Shown one piece after another: positions 1 to 8,794 of a stretch of DNA of 64,000 nucleotides. The stretch is from assembly GCF_031569985.1 (NCBI RefSeq), contig NZ_JAMQKA010000006.1, forward strand, positions 62,001-126,000, given 5' to 3'. The position numbers and the translations under genes were made by a program. Every line of letters begins with the position of its first letter. Positions within the stretch are counted from its first letter, which is position 1. A model generated the notes under the pieces. That model was given only the letters and a program-made list of their open reading frames with translations, did not search any database and had not been told where the DNA came from. Source of the stretch: JAMQKA01 sp031569985. GTDB taxonomy: Bacteria > Bacteroidota > Rhodothermia > Balneolales > Balneolaceae.

Positions 1-2
1 GC

Positions 3-593
3 CAGAGGCGGGAAGGCGCCCGGCACTCCCTCGCCGTTACCTTGATGACAGCTGGCACAGCTCGTGCGATACAAGGTCGCCCCGATATTGGCTTTGGAGG
101 AACTTGCCGGCTGCCCGGCCGTTTGCCGGGAAACTTGTCCCTGGCCAGAATACCTGCTATAGGTAGGTGTTGCAGCAAACTCTTCCGGCACATTCCACTG
201 CTGGGCGATATAAAAAGTGCTCCATGCCACTACCACAAGCAACAGGACCCATGCCCAGGTGGGGACCGGCGCGGGTGTCTCTGCCCTCGCAGGCTCCCAA
301 AATGGCTCTTTGGCCCCGCCATAAGCATTTAACAGGATAGGTACTTTCCCATCCAGGGTGTCATTGTCCTGTAGTCCCTCGACATCTATACCGGGACCGT
401 TCCGCACTTCAAAGGGTATTTCCCGCACCCCTTTGTGCCCTGTGGCATCGGTGGCCACTACCTTTAGTTTATGTGGCCCATCTTCCAACTGCGTGGTGTC
501 TAACTCAAACCGTACCGGGGGGCGATATGAGACAATGGGTTCTTCCTGGTCATCCAGGTACACATGAATCAAGTTACTATTGTCTTCAGCCAT
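3..593 (-). CDS. CcoP-like membrane-anchored cytochrome c (partial, C-terminus off window)
   Basis: This frame runs off the left edge; 197 codons are visible from the ATG at 593. The N-terminal ~95 residues look like a beta-sandwich (pattern DGPHKLKVVATDATG, residues 38-52). A single membrane helix follows (about 112-130), then a linker rich in Ser/Thr/Gln, then a class I cytochrome c domain starting with the haem motif CASCH at 179-183. It is the last visible gene of the cbb3 operon, 7 nt after the small membrane protein, so it most likely acts as the CcoP-type electron-input subunit. Canonical CcoP has two haem domains; only the first can be seen here. The beta-sandwich before the membrane helix is not part of ordinary CcoP. 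Domain assignment of that part is inference. Confidence 0.75.
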   Translation of the reverse strand, partial: MAEDNSNLIHVYLDDQEEPIVSYRPPVRFELDTTQLEDGPHKLKVVATDATGHKGVREIPFEVRNGPGIDVEGLQDNDTLDGKVPILLNAYGGAKEPFWEPARAETPAPVPTWAWVLLLVVVAWSTFYIAQQWNVPEEFAATPTYSRYSGQGQVSRQTAGQPASSSKANIGATLYRTSCASCHQGNGEGVPGAFPPL

Positions 594-600
594 AGTGTAT

Positions 601-828
601 TCAGTTGAATTGGTCTTCTAAAATCTTGCGCTTTATATGATCTTCCGATTGTTCCCCCGGCCAGATAAACCATTTGATGGTGTAGTACACGACCCCGATC
701 ACTATGAGTGAAGAGGCAATAAGCACCAAGTAGTAGAGCGGTCCGTCCGGCGGGGCATATTCCCGGCCCTCAGGAGAGGTGGAAAACTGGTTGGCTTGCT
801 GGATTAAAGACATCAACACTGAAAACAT
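601..828 (-). CDS. Small single-span membrane protein of the cbb3 operon
   Basis: A 75-residue protein with one hydrophobic helix at about residues 31-54, ending in WFIW, and a charged tail. It starts 3 nt after ccoO ends and is followed 7 nt later by the CcoP-like gene, so it is surely co-transcribed. Small one-helix proteins (CcoQ, CcoS/FixS-like) commonly sit in cbb3 operons and help assembly or stability. I see no motif that decides between these, so the role is inferred from position only. A second Met at residue 6 is a possible start. Confidence 0.65.
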   Translation of the reverse strand: MFSVLMSLIQQANQFSTSPEGREYAPPDGPLYYLVLIASSLIVIGVVYYTIKWFIWPGEQSEDHIKRKILEDQFN

Positions 829-831
829 AGA

Positions 832-1845
832 CTATTCCTCGGCGGTAATTTTATTGAGCTTATCACTGTTCCGAACTTTGGCCACATCTTCGGCGGTAAC
901 GGTCGGAGCGTCATTACCCCAGCTGGTCCGCTCATGGTTGATTACGGCCGCTACTTCTTCGTCGGACAGCATTTCACCAAACGGCTGCATGATGCCCTGG
1001 TACTCGGTCCCTTCGATAGGTATCCCCTGCATGCCGTAGAGTACCACGCGAATATGGTCGGTGGGATCCTCGTCCGTTACAACCGGGTCGCCGGCCAGCG
1101 GGGGAAAGGCCCCCTGCACGCCCTGCCCATTCTGCTGGTGACAGGATGCACAGTTATTGGCGTATATCGTCGCCCCGTCGATCTTTTTTCTTGCTGCCCG
1201 GGCTGTAACAGAGTCCGCTTTTGCTTGTTGTGCTGCAGTTGGCTCGGCATCCATCGGTACCTGATCCAGGGATTGCATATAGGCAACGAGCGCCTCCGCA
1301 CGTTCGGTGGCAACAACCTGACCTTCTTCCGGGCCATATTCACCCGGCATGGAGATCACCGTCGCATCTTCGGAGGGATTCTCTTCGATACTAAACAGCC
1401 AGGGATAGGATGGCATGATCGACTCCTCGACGACCGACCGCGGATTGTACAGGTGCATATAGTGCCATACCGCGCTCGGCTGGCGCTGCCCCACATTGCT
1501 CAGGTCGGGACCGGTTCGCTCGCTCCCCAGCACGGCCGGCGTCTGCCGCCATACATCCTGCCGGCCAATGCGGGCATAGTCGCCGGGAGCCGAAGGGCGT
1601 CCCCAGTTTTCATCCATTTCAATAGGGCGCACCTGCTGGGTATGACAATAGACACACCCCTCACTGATAAATACGTTGAGGCCCTTCTGCTGGAGCTCGG
1701 TCATCGGTTCGCTGGCCGGCAGGGGCTCGTTTTGCTGCTGTACCCACAGGGCGGGAAATACGGCAATAAGCAGGCTGAGGAAAATAAATCCCCAGAATAC
1801 AACACCAAATAATAGCTTGTGATTTTTATGGAAATTGAGCTTCAT
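832..1845 (-). CDS. ccoO: cbb3 cytochrome c oxidase subunit II fused to an extra cytochrome c domain
   Basis: A 337-residue protein. An N-terminal membrane anchor (about 11-35) precedes a CcoO domain with haem motif CVYCH at 64-68 and the likely axial Met in the IMPSYPW motif near 143-149. After residue ~215 a second class I cytochrome c domain appears with CASCH at 232-236. Ordinary CcoO carries one haem, so this is a CcoO-cytochrome c fusion; the added domain resembles the one in the downstream CcoP-like protein. It lies 6 nt after ccoN. Function: relays electrons to the haem-copper centre of CcoN at the outer face of the membrane. Confidence 0.9.
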   Translation of the reverse strand: MKLNFHKNHKLLFGVVFWGFIFLSLLIAVFPALWVQQQNEPLPASEPMTELQQKGLNVFISEGCVYCHTQQVRPIEMDENWGRPSAPGDYARIGRQDVWRQTPAVLGSERTGPDLSNVGQRQPSAVWHYMHLYNPRSVVEESIMPSYPWLFSIEENPSEDATVISMPGEYGPEEGQVVATERAEALVAYMQSLDQVPMDAEPTAAQQAKADSVTARAARKKIDGATIYANNCASCHQQNGQGVQGAFPPLAGDPVVTDEDPTDHIRVVLYGMQGIPIEGTEYQGIMQPFGEMLSDEEVAAVINHERTSWGNDAPTVTAEDVAKVRNSDKLNKITAEE

Positions 1846-1851
1846 AATCAG

Positions 1852-3291
1852 TTAGGCAGTTTTCGATTCGGTAGTTTCAGCGATTTCGCCCTGGGCGGTG
1901 GGTCGCATTTTCCATACGTTGTAGGCGAATATCAGGTGAGAGAAAAACATCATCGTTCCACCCACCGCTCTCCAGACCCAGTACGGGGTCATCAGCGTGA
2001 CCGACTCAATAAATGATTCGCCGGCGATCCAGCTGAGTCCCTGCAGCGTACCTCCAATCATGAGTGGTATGCTATAGACCAACACGCCGATAAGGGCCAG
2101 CCAGAAGTGCGCGCCTACGGCAAATTGTGGCGGTTCGTTGCCCGTCATCCGGGGGATAAGACCGTAGATACCGCCCCAGACAAGAAAGGAGACAAACCCG
2201 TACATGCTCATGTGGGAATGCGCGATGGTAAAGTTGGTAAAGTGCCATACTTTATTCAGGGATCGAAAGGCCTCCAGGGTGCCCTGGTAGGAGACAATTG
2301 CATAGAATATCACGCCGACCAGGATAAAGGGAAGCGAGTAGCTTCTTGCAATGGACCGCCACTTCCCGCGCATTGTTAGCAGGAAGTTCCCGGTTCCTGC
2401 GGTAACGGGGACGATCATCCCCACGCTGAATACTATGGCTACGGTCTGTATCCACCAGGGAATGGGGCTAAAGACAAAGTGATGGGATCCGATCATCGTG
2501 TAGAATACCATCTGCGTCCAGAATGCCAGCACACCCAGCGAGTAGGAATAGATCGGCCGGTTCAGCAGTTTGGGAAGAAAGTAGTAGGTCAGGCCCAGCA
2601 CCATCGGGGTAAACCACTGTCCCACGCCCTGGTGCATATAATAGCCCTGGATCACCGTTTGGCTTATCCCGTCCTCTTGATAACCCGGAAGATAGGCAAT
2701 GCTCACCAAGACGATAGTCCAGAGGCAGGCAGCCAGGATATACCAGTTCGAAATGTAAATTTCCTTCACATTCCGATCAGCGATTGTCTTATACAAATTA
2801 TAAGCCACCAGGATAAGTCCGAATGCAAAGAACGCAAAAATAGGCCAGATGATCTCGCGGTACTCCTGCGCGCCGTTGTTAATACCGGCCATCAGGCTGA
2901 TTACCCCTAAAAACACGGCTATATTCATAAGGCCAAGGCTCGTCCATCCCAGCCGGTAGCTGTAGAGCTCGCGCTGGCTGGTTCTGGGGACCACATACAG
3001 GGCCAGTGCAATCATGGCTTGAGAAAGGAATCCCCAGAATACCACGTTGGTGTGTACGGGACGAAGCCTGCCAAAGGAAAGCCAGGAGATCGAATCGAGC
3101 GCCGGCCAGACAAACTTAAATCCTACATATTCTCCAACGAGTGTTCCGAATACCAACCAGAAGGCGGAAAAAGCGACAAAGGAAAAAATGAGGCGGATTG
3201 ATTGCAGCGAAGTGTCAATTCGCTCTCCGGCCCTGGCTTTCTCAACCGTTAACGGTCGCTGGACAGAACGTATAGCAGATGGTTTATTCAT
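1852..3291 (-). CDS. ccoN: cbb3-type cytochrome c oxidase subunit I
   Basis: A 479-residue polytopic haem-copper oxidase core. Visible ligands: His80 in VHTNVVFWGF (helix II, low-spin haem), His220 in the helix VI region, the His270-His271 pair (CuB), and the H-x-H of IAHSHMSMYGF at 358-360 (high- and low-spin haems). It reduces oxygen to water with proton pumping and works at low oxygen tension. It follows the NnrS-like gene by 33 nt and precedes ccoO by 6 nt. No accessory ccoGHI genes are in the window. Confidence 0.95.
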   Translation of the reverse strand: MNKPSAIRSVQRPLTVEKARAGERIDTSLQSIRLIFSFVAFSAFWLVFGTLVGEYVGFKFVWPALDSISWLSFGRLRPVHTNVVFWGFLSQAMIALALYVVPRTSQRELYSYRLGWTSLGLMNIAVFLGVISLMAGINNGAQEYREIIWPIFAFFAFGLILVAYNLYKTIADRNVKEIYISNWYILAACLWTIVLVSIAYLPGYQEDGISQTVIQGYYMHQGVGQWFTPMVLGLTYYFLPKLLNRPIYSYSLGVLAFWTQMVFYTMIGSHHFVFSPIPWWIQTVAIVFSVGMIVPVTAGTGNFLLTMRGKWRSIARSYSLPFILVGVIFYAIVSYQGTLEAFRSLNKVWHFTNFTIAHSHMSMYGFVSFLVWGGIYGLIPRMTGNEPPQFAVGAHFWLALIGVLVYSIPLMIGGTLQGLSWIAGESFIESVTLMTPYWVWRAVGGTMMFFSHLIFAYNVWKMRPTAQGEIAETTESKTA

Positions 3292-3324
3292 AATCTCAAA
3301 CTGTTATCATCAATAGACTTTACA

Positions 3325-4431
3325 TTACGATTGTGTAACGCGTTGCTTTTTCTTGATTGAGGCACTGACCAACTGGAAGAGTACGCCCCCCAGGAAAAGC
3401 AGGATCGCCAGCACGTTGCCGTGGCTTCCAATTTTTCGGACTACCGGCCACCAAAGCAGATCTCCGATAACCCGGGTCAATAGAAATCCGTGAAGAAGAA
3501 TTAGCGGCAGGTAAAAATAGGAGTGCCAGGGTACCAGTTTCCCTGACAGGGAAGGGATGATGACCGATGCGTGGGCAAAGATCATGCTGAATACAAAGCC
3601 CACAAAAATCATGTGGAGGAGTCCGTCATACAGCGGCCCCGCGGTCGGGAACCCATGCCAGAGGCCAAACAGGCCGGACAGGATCAGCCACCCGTAGCCC
3701 GTCAGCAGGCAGATGGCACTATAGCGCGTCCACTCCACTGATTTGATGGTACGGCGGGCCACATCATATTTAATGAGCCACCCCGCCACCCCGATCAGAA
3801 GCACGGATGCAATGGTCCAACCAATGGTTCGGTCGATATGAGTGAGGGCGAGCGCTCCGATCCAACCCAGTATGAGCCCGGCAAACAGTCGCTGGGCCTG
3901 CTTCGGGGGACGCATAATACGGTTGAGCTCCAGCCGTTCCCCGAAAATGGTAAGCATGGGGAAGGCAGCCCACCAGGCTACCAGGGTATAGATTGGATAA
4001 CCGATAATATAGAGCACGTTTCCAACCATCAGTGAAGCGGCTCCAAATGCCATAATCAGGTGGTAGATTTTGGGCTGCAGGTAGTACAGGTAACTCATAA
4101 CGAGTGTCAACCCTATCGAACCCAGAAGCAAAAGCCACTGGCCCGCAACCACCGGACCCGCCAGCAGCAATACCGTAGAGGCCGCCATCAGCACCGGGGC
4201 CGCATAGGCCCATTTCTTTTCAAGGGCGGCCGCGCGTTCCAATCCAATGAGTGTTCCGAGGAATCCATTGATCATAAGCGGACCATGAGCCATGGGAGAT
4301 ACCGGCTGAGTGGGGGCGTCACTTAAAAACCCAAGTCGAACCAAGCCCGAAAACAGGCCGGTAATCAGGCCTACAGCCGCAAAAAAGAGAAGACTAACCA
4401 ACACTTTGTTGGAAACTTTACCAGTGTTCAT
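3325..4431 (-). CDS. NnrS-like polytopic membrane protein
   Basis: A 368-residue protein with about ten to twelve hydrophobic helices and no soluble domain. His residues lie at membrane boundaries, e.g. in MAHGPLMINGFLG (near 47-59) and in the later HMIFVGFVFSMIFAHA stretch, a pattern seen in NnrS-type haem-copper membrane proteins linked to denitrification and NO resistance. It sits directly upstream of ccoN. The NnrS assignment rests on the H-G-P-L-M-x-x-G-F pattern and context; overall similarity could not be measured, so it could be a related uncharacterised family. Confidence 0.55.
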   Translation of the reverse strand: MNTGKVSNKVLVSLLFFAAVGLITGLFSGLVRLGFLSDAPTQPVSPMAHGPLMINGFLGTLIGLERAAALEKKWAYAAPVLMAASTVLLLAGPVVAGQWLLLLGSIGLTLVMSYLYYLQPKIYHLIMAFGAASLMVGNVLYIIGYPIYTLVAWWAAFPMLTIFGERLELNRIMRPPKQAQRLFAGLILGWIGALALTHIDRTIGWTIASVLLIGVAGWLIKYDVARRTIKSVEWTRYSAICLLTGYGWLILSGLFGLWHGFPTAGPLYDGLLHMIFVGFVFSMIFAHASVIIPSLSGKLVPWHSYFYLPLILLHGFLLTRVIGDLLWWPVVRKIGSHGNVLAILLFLGGVLFQLVSASIKKKQRVTQS

Positions 4432-4496
4432 TTAATCTTTGAAATTTTAAATGGTTTCTGATCTAATGTGAGCCAGATTTTTTTTACCTGCCTTTT

Positions 4497-4823
4497 TCAC
4501 ACTTGGGCTCGTGGCGGAGGATGAGCAAAAAATTCAACGTCCGGTTTAATCATATCAACGTTCCACTCAGGCTCCCAGACCACCCGGGCTTCAAAAGCCT
4601 CGATCTGGTCCATCGAATCCAATGCCTCTTCCACTTTCTGTTGAAGAAACCGGCGCATGGGACAGCCGGGCGTGGTGACCGTGTATTCCACGACAACGAC
4701 ATCCCCTTCTGGGTATATACCGTACACCAGTCCGAGATCAACAATATTGACCCCCAGTTCGGGATCGATAACCCCTCGGAGCTTCCCAGCAATGGCCGTT
4801 CTATCTAAAGCTGATAAATCCAT
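4497..4823 (-). CDS. MIP18/DUF59 (SufT/PaaD-like) Fe-S assembly protein
   Basis: A 108-residue protein with the family core DPELGVNIVDLGLV at residues 20-33 and the conserved reactive Cys in TPGCPMRR (Cys54). DUF59 proteins help insert or mature Fe-S clusters. The extra ~35-residue C-terminal tail is unremarkable. It lies between a DUF2249 gene and the NnrS-like gene in the operon headed by ferredoxin and ending in cbb3 oxidase, fitting a role in maturing Fe-S or haem proteins under low oxygen. The specific client is unknown. Confidence 0.8.
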   Translation of the reverse strand: MDLSALDRTAIAGKLRGVIDPELGVNIVDLGLVYGIYPEGDVVVVEYTVTTPGCPMRRFLQQKVEEALDSMDQIEAFEARVVWEPEWNVDMIKPDVEFFAHPPPRAQV

Positions 4824-4947
4824 AATCTTTCTAACAGTATTGACTAGATGGGAGAAAATCCCCGAGCGAGCACCTTTGCAAAAGCTGACCTCTGTTTGGA
4901 AAAGTACCCGCCGGGTTTATTGATAACCTACGCTAATAACTTGTTTG

Positions 4948-5190
4948 CTAACTGGCTTTTTTCCCGATACGCACTTTCCACACGTCGGGCCCTTCCTGCA
5001 GGTATTCCCAGCTGAATTTTTCTTCTCCATGAACTACAGCCATCTGGTAACCCAGAGGTTTCGGATCATGATCGTTTATTATTACAAAAGCTTCCCCTTC
5101 CTCCAGTTCATCAAACGTTTCGAAAATGGTGGAATGTCGTTTAGGAGGTGGCATGGTGCGAACATCGAGTTGTTGTTCTGTATCGGGCAT
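4948..5190 (-). CDS. DUF2249 domain protein
   Basis: An 80-residue single DUF2249 domain: an N-terminal LDVRTMPPPKRH motif, then EEGEAFVIINDHDPKPLGYQ and a C-terminal WKVRIGK strand. The family is small and TusA-like in size; it often sits beside haemerythrins and denitrification genes, but its biochemistry is not established. Its sequence closely matches the first and third repeats of the triple-DUF2249 protein at 17648-18403. It lies 64 nt downstream of the ferredoxin in the same operon. Confidence 0.8.
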   Translation of the reverse strand: MPDTEQQLDVRTMPPPKRHSTIFETFDELEEGEAFVIINDHDPKPLGYQMAVVHGEEKFSWEYLQEGPDVWKVRIGKKAS

Positions 5191-5254
5191 CGGTTTAAGT
5201 ATTTGGGTTTAGATTGTACTGTGATAAATTTCAATTTACTCTATGGCCGTGGAT

Positions 5255-5614
5255 TCACTCCACGGGCTTGGCCTCACCGTTCCAGCTTTCGACCAGGTAT
5301 TCGCGCTTGTCCTCACGCTGACCCCATTCCTCGGCATCGGGCAAGGGATCTTTAACCTGGTTGATGATGTGGGCAGCCCACTCTTCAGACAGCCGATCGT
5401 TGAGTTCAATGTATTCCTCCCACTCCATCGGCACTTCGTCATCCGGGTAGATAGCATTCACAGGACATTCCGGCACGCAGGCATCACAATCGATGCATTC
5501 AAAAGGATCTATCACCAGGAAATTGGGCCCTTCCCGAAAAGCATCTACGGGACAGACGGCCGCACAGTTGGTGTGCTTGCACTGAATACAGGGTTCGGTA
5601 ACGACGTATGCCAT
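5255..5614 (-). CDS. 7Fe-type ferredoxin ([3Fe-4S][4Fe-4S])
   Basis: A 119-residue protein resembling Azotobacter ferredoxin I/FdxA. Cys9, Cys12, Cys17 and Cys21 lie in CIQCKHTNCAAVCP, and CIDCDACVPECP follows near residue 40. The spacing fits one [3Fe-4S] and one [4Fe-4S] cluster. The usual extra free Cys after VCPVD is Ala here (VDAF). The C-terminal part is acidic, with WEEYIELNDRLSEEW. As first gene of the minus-strand operon leading to cbb3 oxidase, it probably donates electrons in the cytoplasm. The divergent neighbour 166 nt away is the RIC-like gene. Confidence 0.88.
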   Translation of the reverse strand: MAYVVTEPCIQCKHTNCAAVCPVDAFREGPNFLVIDPFECIDCDACVPECPVNAIYPDDEVPMEWEEYIELNDRLSEEWAAHIINQVKDPLPDAEEWGQREDKREYLVESWNGEAKPVE

Positions 5615-5780
5615 AGCAGTAAGTGTTAAACGATTCTCAATTGCTTCAGTGGAAAGGTAGGGGGATGGAAAATTAATATCAACTATAAAAACGGTTTTAA
5701 CCTTTTTTATTGATTTAATGATTTGGCATCCCTATTTTGAAACAGCTTGAAAAAATGATCACGGAACGAAACCGACTATT

Positions 5781-6539
5781 ATGAATACCCATTCAGCCCT
5801 TGCGAACCTGACTCCTGAAGCTACCATTGAGGAAATTATTGCAGCCGACCGAAAAGCCGGTGACTTGCTGGCTTCTATCGGTCTGGAGCCGGCAAGCCAC
5901 AAAAGTGAAACCTTGCGTTCGGTATGCCAGCAGCTAAAGTGGAGTGAAGTGGAGGTGCTGACGTGGGTTAAGAAAAACCGGATCGTCAGGAATGGTAATA
6001 GTCAAGAACAAAAGCAGAAAAAGTCCGAGAAGCTGGATTACGGAGCTAATATAAACCAATGGTGCAAATATGTTGAAGACCAGTATCATCCCCAGCTGCT
6101 CTCCCTGCTTGGGGAGGTCACCCATGATTTCCCCAGGATTCATAAGATACACGGTAATCAATATACCTGGCTGAAACATTTGCAATGGCCGCTTGAGAAA
6201 TTTGACGATAAGCTTCAGTACTACACCTATTTTGAAAGCAAAAAATTCTTCCCCGTTGTAAAAAGCTTGACTGACAGGAAGCAGGATACCCTGGATGGTA
6301 CCATACAGAAAATACAGCGCGGCATGGAAATAATGATGGAAGATCAGAAAGCTCTATTGAAATTAATGAATACCATCGAACAGAAGGGAAACAAGCTTCA
6401 AAATCCCAAAGGAGCGTGCTCAACCCTGCGGATTCTCAATTACAATTTGAAAAAACTATTTTCAACGCTCAGAGAAGAATTTACCATTGAGCAACAGAAT
6501 ATCACGCCCCGTATTAAAGAGAGGCTGAACACCAGTTAG
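5781..6539 (+). CDS. Degenerate RIC/ScdA-like haemerythrin protein
   Basis: A 252-residue protein with an N-terminal ScdA_N/DUF542-like segment (TIEEIIAADRKAGDLLASIGL, within residues 15-36) and a helical haemerythrin-like part from ~75. RIC proteins normally carry a Cys pair right after 'GI(D)F', but here the position reads GLEPASH, without Cys. Several di-iron ligands also look replaced: FESKKFFPV and EFTIEQQNITPRI lack the His expected two or three residues before Glu. It may therefore be a non-catalytic or regulatory relative of the Fe-S repair family. It is followed 39 nt later by a SufR-like regulator and is divergent from the ferredoxin operon. Confidence 0.6.
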   Translation: MNTHSALANLTPEATIEEIIAADRKAGDLLASIGLEPASHKSETLRSVCQQLKWSEVEVLTWVKKNRIVRNGNSQEQKQKKSEKLDYGANINQWCKYVEDQYHPQLLSLLGEVTHDFPRIHKIHGNQYTWLKHLQWPLEKFDDKLQYYTYFESKKFFPVVKSLTDRKQDTLDGTIQKIQRGMEIMMEDQKALLKLMNTIEQKGNKLQNPKGACSTLRILNYNLKKLFSTLREEFTIEQQNITPRIKERLNTS

Positions 6540-6578
6540 TTACTCCTAATCATATTAATAACTCAAAATAAGACTTCT

Positions 6579-7214
6579 ATGTTTACCGGCTCAAAAAAAG
6601 AATTGTTGGATCTTATTAAACGAAACGGAGCCATCTCCATTGATGATGCGGTCGATGTGGTTGAGCTGGCTAAAACAACCGTGCGAGAACACTTCCTGCA
6701 GCTTGAACGGGATGGATATATCCAGCGGGATTATGTGCGTTCAGGCCCAGGTAGGCCAAGTCTTCAATACCAGATGACCCAAAAGGGCAACAGCCTGTTT
6801 CCCTCCTCTGAGTCCGCTATGGTACGTGAGCTTTTGAAATACCTGAAACAGAATGGAGAAGAAAAAACGATTGAGGATTTTTTTGAAACATTCTGGGATC
6901 AACGGATCGAAAAAGCCCGGCGCCGGATGGATGAACTCTCTCATGATGGAATACAAGCACAGGTAGAAGCCCTGATGAAAATGCTGGAGGAGGAGGGCTT
7001 TATGCCCGAATTCAATATTGATGAGGAGAGTGAAGCCCTAACGGTCAAGGAGTGCAATTGTCCATTTAGCGAGGTCGTCAAGGAAACCAAATTGCCCTGC
7101 AAGCTGGAGGCGATGTTTTACAAAAAGCTGTTTGAGCGCGATGTCGAACGCACCTCCTATATCGCAGAAGGCGATTATTCCTGTACCTATGATATTTCGT
7201 TGAAGGCAAGCTAG
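6579..7214 (+). CDS. SufR-like Fe-S-sensing transcriptional regulator
   Basis: A 211-residue regulator. Residues 5-62 form a winged helix (ELLDLIKRNGAISIDD ... AKTTVREHFLQLERDGYI ... GPGRPSLQY). The C-terminal part has four Cys: 159 and 161 (ECNCPF), 174 (LPCK) and 202 (YSCTY), a layout like the cluster-binding Cys of SufR-type repressors. This suggests an Fe-S-cofactored sensor of oxygen, NO or cluster status. It probably regulates itself, the RIC-like gene and perhaps the divergent ferredoxin-cbb3 operon. No operator could be assigned. Confidence 0.75.
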   Translation: MFTGSKKELLDLIKRNGAISIDDAVDVVELAKTTVREHFLQLERDGYIQRDYVRSGPGRPSLQYQMTQKGNSLFPSSESAMVRELLKYLKQNGEEKTIEDFFETFWDQRIEKARRRMDELSHDGIQAQVEALMKMLEEEGFMPEFNIDEESEALTVKECNCPFSEVVKETKLPCKLEAMFYKKLFERDVERTSYIAEGDYSCTYDISLKAS

Positions 7215-7390
7215 TGTAGTTATTGGTTGATTCGTGTATTAGTTATTTGTGGGGTCTAGCACATTATTTTCTGCTTTATGCCCAGTTAACCCAGGTGTAC
7301 TATCTAAAAAATTTATTGCGTACTGTATTACAAATTTGATGGTAATAGCACTAGCTAATCACTGATAAATAAGTTTAACACCACTTACCC

Positions 7391-8794
7391 ATGACGGAAG
7401 AACAATTAAAATCTAATACATTAGATAACCCGGAGCTCAAAACAAATGGAGCTGTAGGTTACAGTTCTATCGACACCTTTCTTAAAAGGGTTAAAGAAAA
7501 AAATCCCGGTGAAATTGAATTTTTTGAAGCGGTTAAGGAAGTCATAGATTCCGTATGGGAGCTGCTGGAAAAGCATCCCAAATATCTGCATTCAAATATA
7601 TTAGAACGCCTTACCGAGCCCGAACGGGTTATCATGTTTCGCGTGCCGTGGACCGATGACAAAGGACATGTGCATATCAATCGTGGTTACCGGGTGGAGT
7701 TTAATTCGGCGATCGGGCCGTACAAAGGGGGACTGCGTTTCCATCCGTCGGTGAACCTGGATATACTCAAGTTCCTTGCCTTTGAACAGACCTTTAAAAA
7801 TAGCCTGACGACGCTCCCGATCGGGGGTGCCAAGGGGGGAGCCGATTTTGATCCCAAGGGAAAATCCGATTCGGAAGTCATGCGATTTTGCCAGTCCTTT
7901 ATGACGGAGTTGTACCGGTATATTGGTCCCGAAACGGATATTCCTGCCGGAGATATCGGCGTCGGCAGGCGCGAGATTGGGTACCTGTTTGGCCAGTACA
8001 AGAGGCTGAGTAATGAGTTTAACGGCGTGATGACCGGCAAGAGCGCAGAATCCGGCGGCAGCCTGCTGCGACCGGAAGCCACAGGGTATGGACTGGTCTA
8101 TTTTGTCAGTGAGATGCTTCAGGCCCAGGGTAAGAATCTGAAGGGACAAACCATTACAATTTCCGGGTCTGGAAATGTGGCCCAGTTTGCAGCGGAAAAA
8201 TCGCTTCACCTCGGTGGCAAAGTGGTCTCGCTTTCGGACTCTGATGGCACCATTTATGACCCAAAAGGGCTGGATGAAGAGAAGCTGGCGTTTGTCAAGC
8301 ATCTTAAAAATGAGAAACGGGGTCGCATTCGCGAATATGCCAAAAAATATGATGTCACCTACCTGGAGAACCAAACCCCGTGGAATATTCCATGTGACAT
8401 TGCCCTCCCCTGTGCAACGGAAAACGAAATTGACGAGCAGGATGCCATTGCGCTGGTCGAAAACGGTTGCTGGTGCGTGGCAGAGGGCGCCAACAAACCC
8501 TGCCAGCCGGGAGCCGTGCAGGTATTCCTGGAAAACGAGCTGTTGTTCGGACCGGGAAAAGCAGCCAATGCCGGTGGTGTGGCGGTCTCGCAGCTGGAGA
8601 TGGCTCAAAATAGCATGCACACCCAATGGTCGCGGGCGGAAGTGGACAGCAAGCTCCAGGAAATTATGCGGAATATCCATTCGAAATGCATAACCCATGG
8701 TGAGACAGACGGTAACATCAACTATATCAAAGGGGCTAATATTGCGGGCTTCCTCAAGGTGGCGGATGCCATGCTTCAACAAGGTTTTGTTTGA
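7391..8794 (+). CDS. gdhA: NADP-type glutamate dehydrogenase
   Basis: A 467-residue hexameric-type GDH. Seen: YKGGLRFHPSVN (substrate Lys region), LPIGGAKGGADFDPKGKS (catalytic Lys), PAGDIGVGRREIGYLFG and the nucleotide-binding ITISGSGNVAQFAAEK. About 20 residues longer than the typical ~450-residue enzyme because of an N-terminal extension (MTEEQLKSNTLDNPELK). It interconverts 2-oxoglutarate plus ammonium and glutamate, thus assimilating ammonium. Single gene with 176 nt upstream and 329 nt downstream spacing. Confidence 0.95.
   Translation: MTEEQLKSNTLDNPELKTNGAVGYSSIDTFLKRVKEKNPGEIEFFEAVKEVIDSVWELLEKHPKYLHSNILERLTEPERVIMFRVPWTDDKGHVHINRGYRVEFNSAIGPYKGGLRFHPSVNLDILKFLAFEQTFKNSLTTLPIGGAKGGADFDPKGKSDSEVMRFCQSFMTELYRYIGPETDIPAGDIGVGRREIGYLFGQYKRLSNEFNGVMTGKSAESGGSLLRPEATGYGLVYFVSEMLQAQGKNLKGQTITISGSGNVAQFAAEKSLHLGGKVVSLSDSDGTIYDPKGLDEEKLAFVKHLKNEKRGRIREYAKKYDVTYLENQTPWNIPCDIALPCATENEIDEQDAIALVENGCWCVAEGANKPCQPGAVQVFLENELLFGPGKAANAGGVAVSQLEMAQNSMHTQWSRAEVDSKLQEIMRNIHSKCITHGETDGNINYIKGANIAGFLKVADAMLQQGFV

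Noticed and set aside
7601..8782. 393-residue minus-strand frame inside gdhA
   Set aside because: Fully overlaps a strong GDH; no motif of its own.
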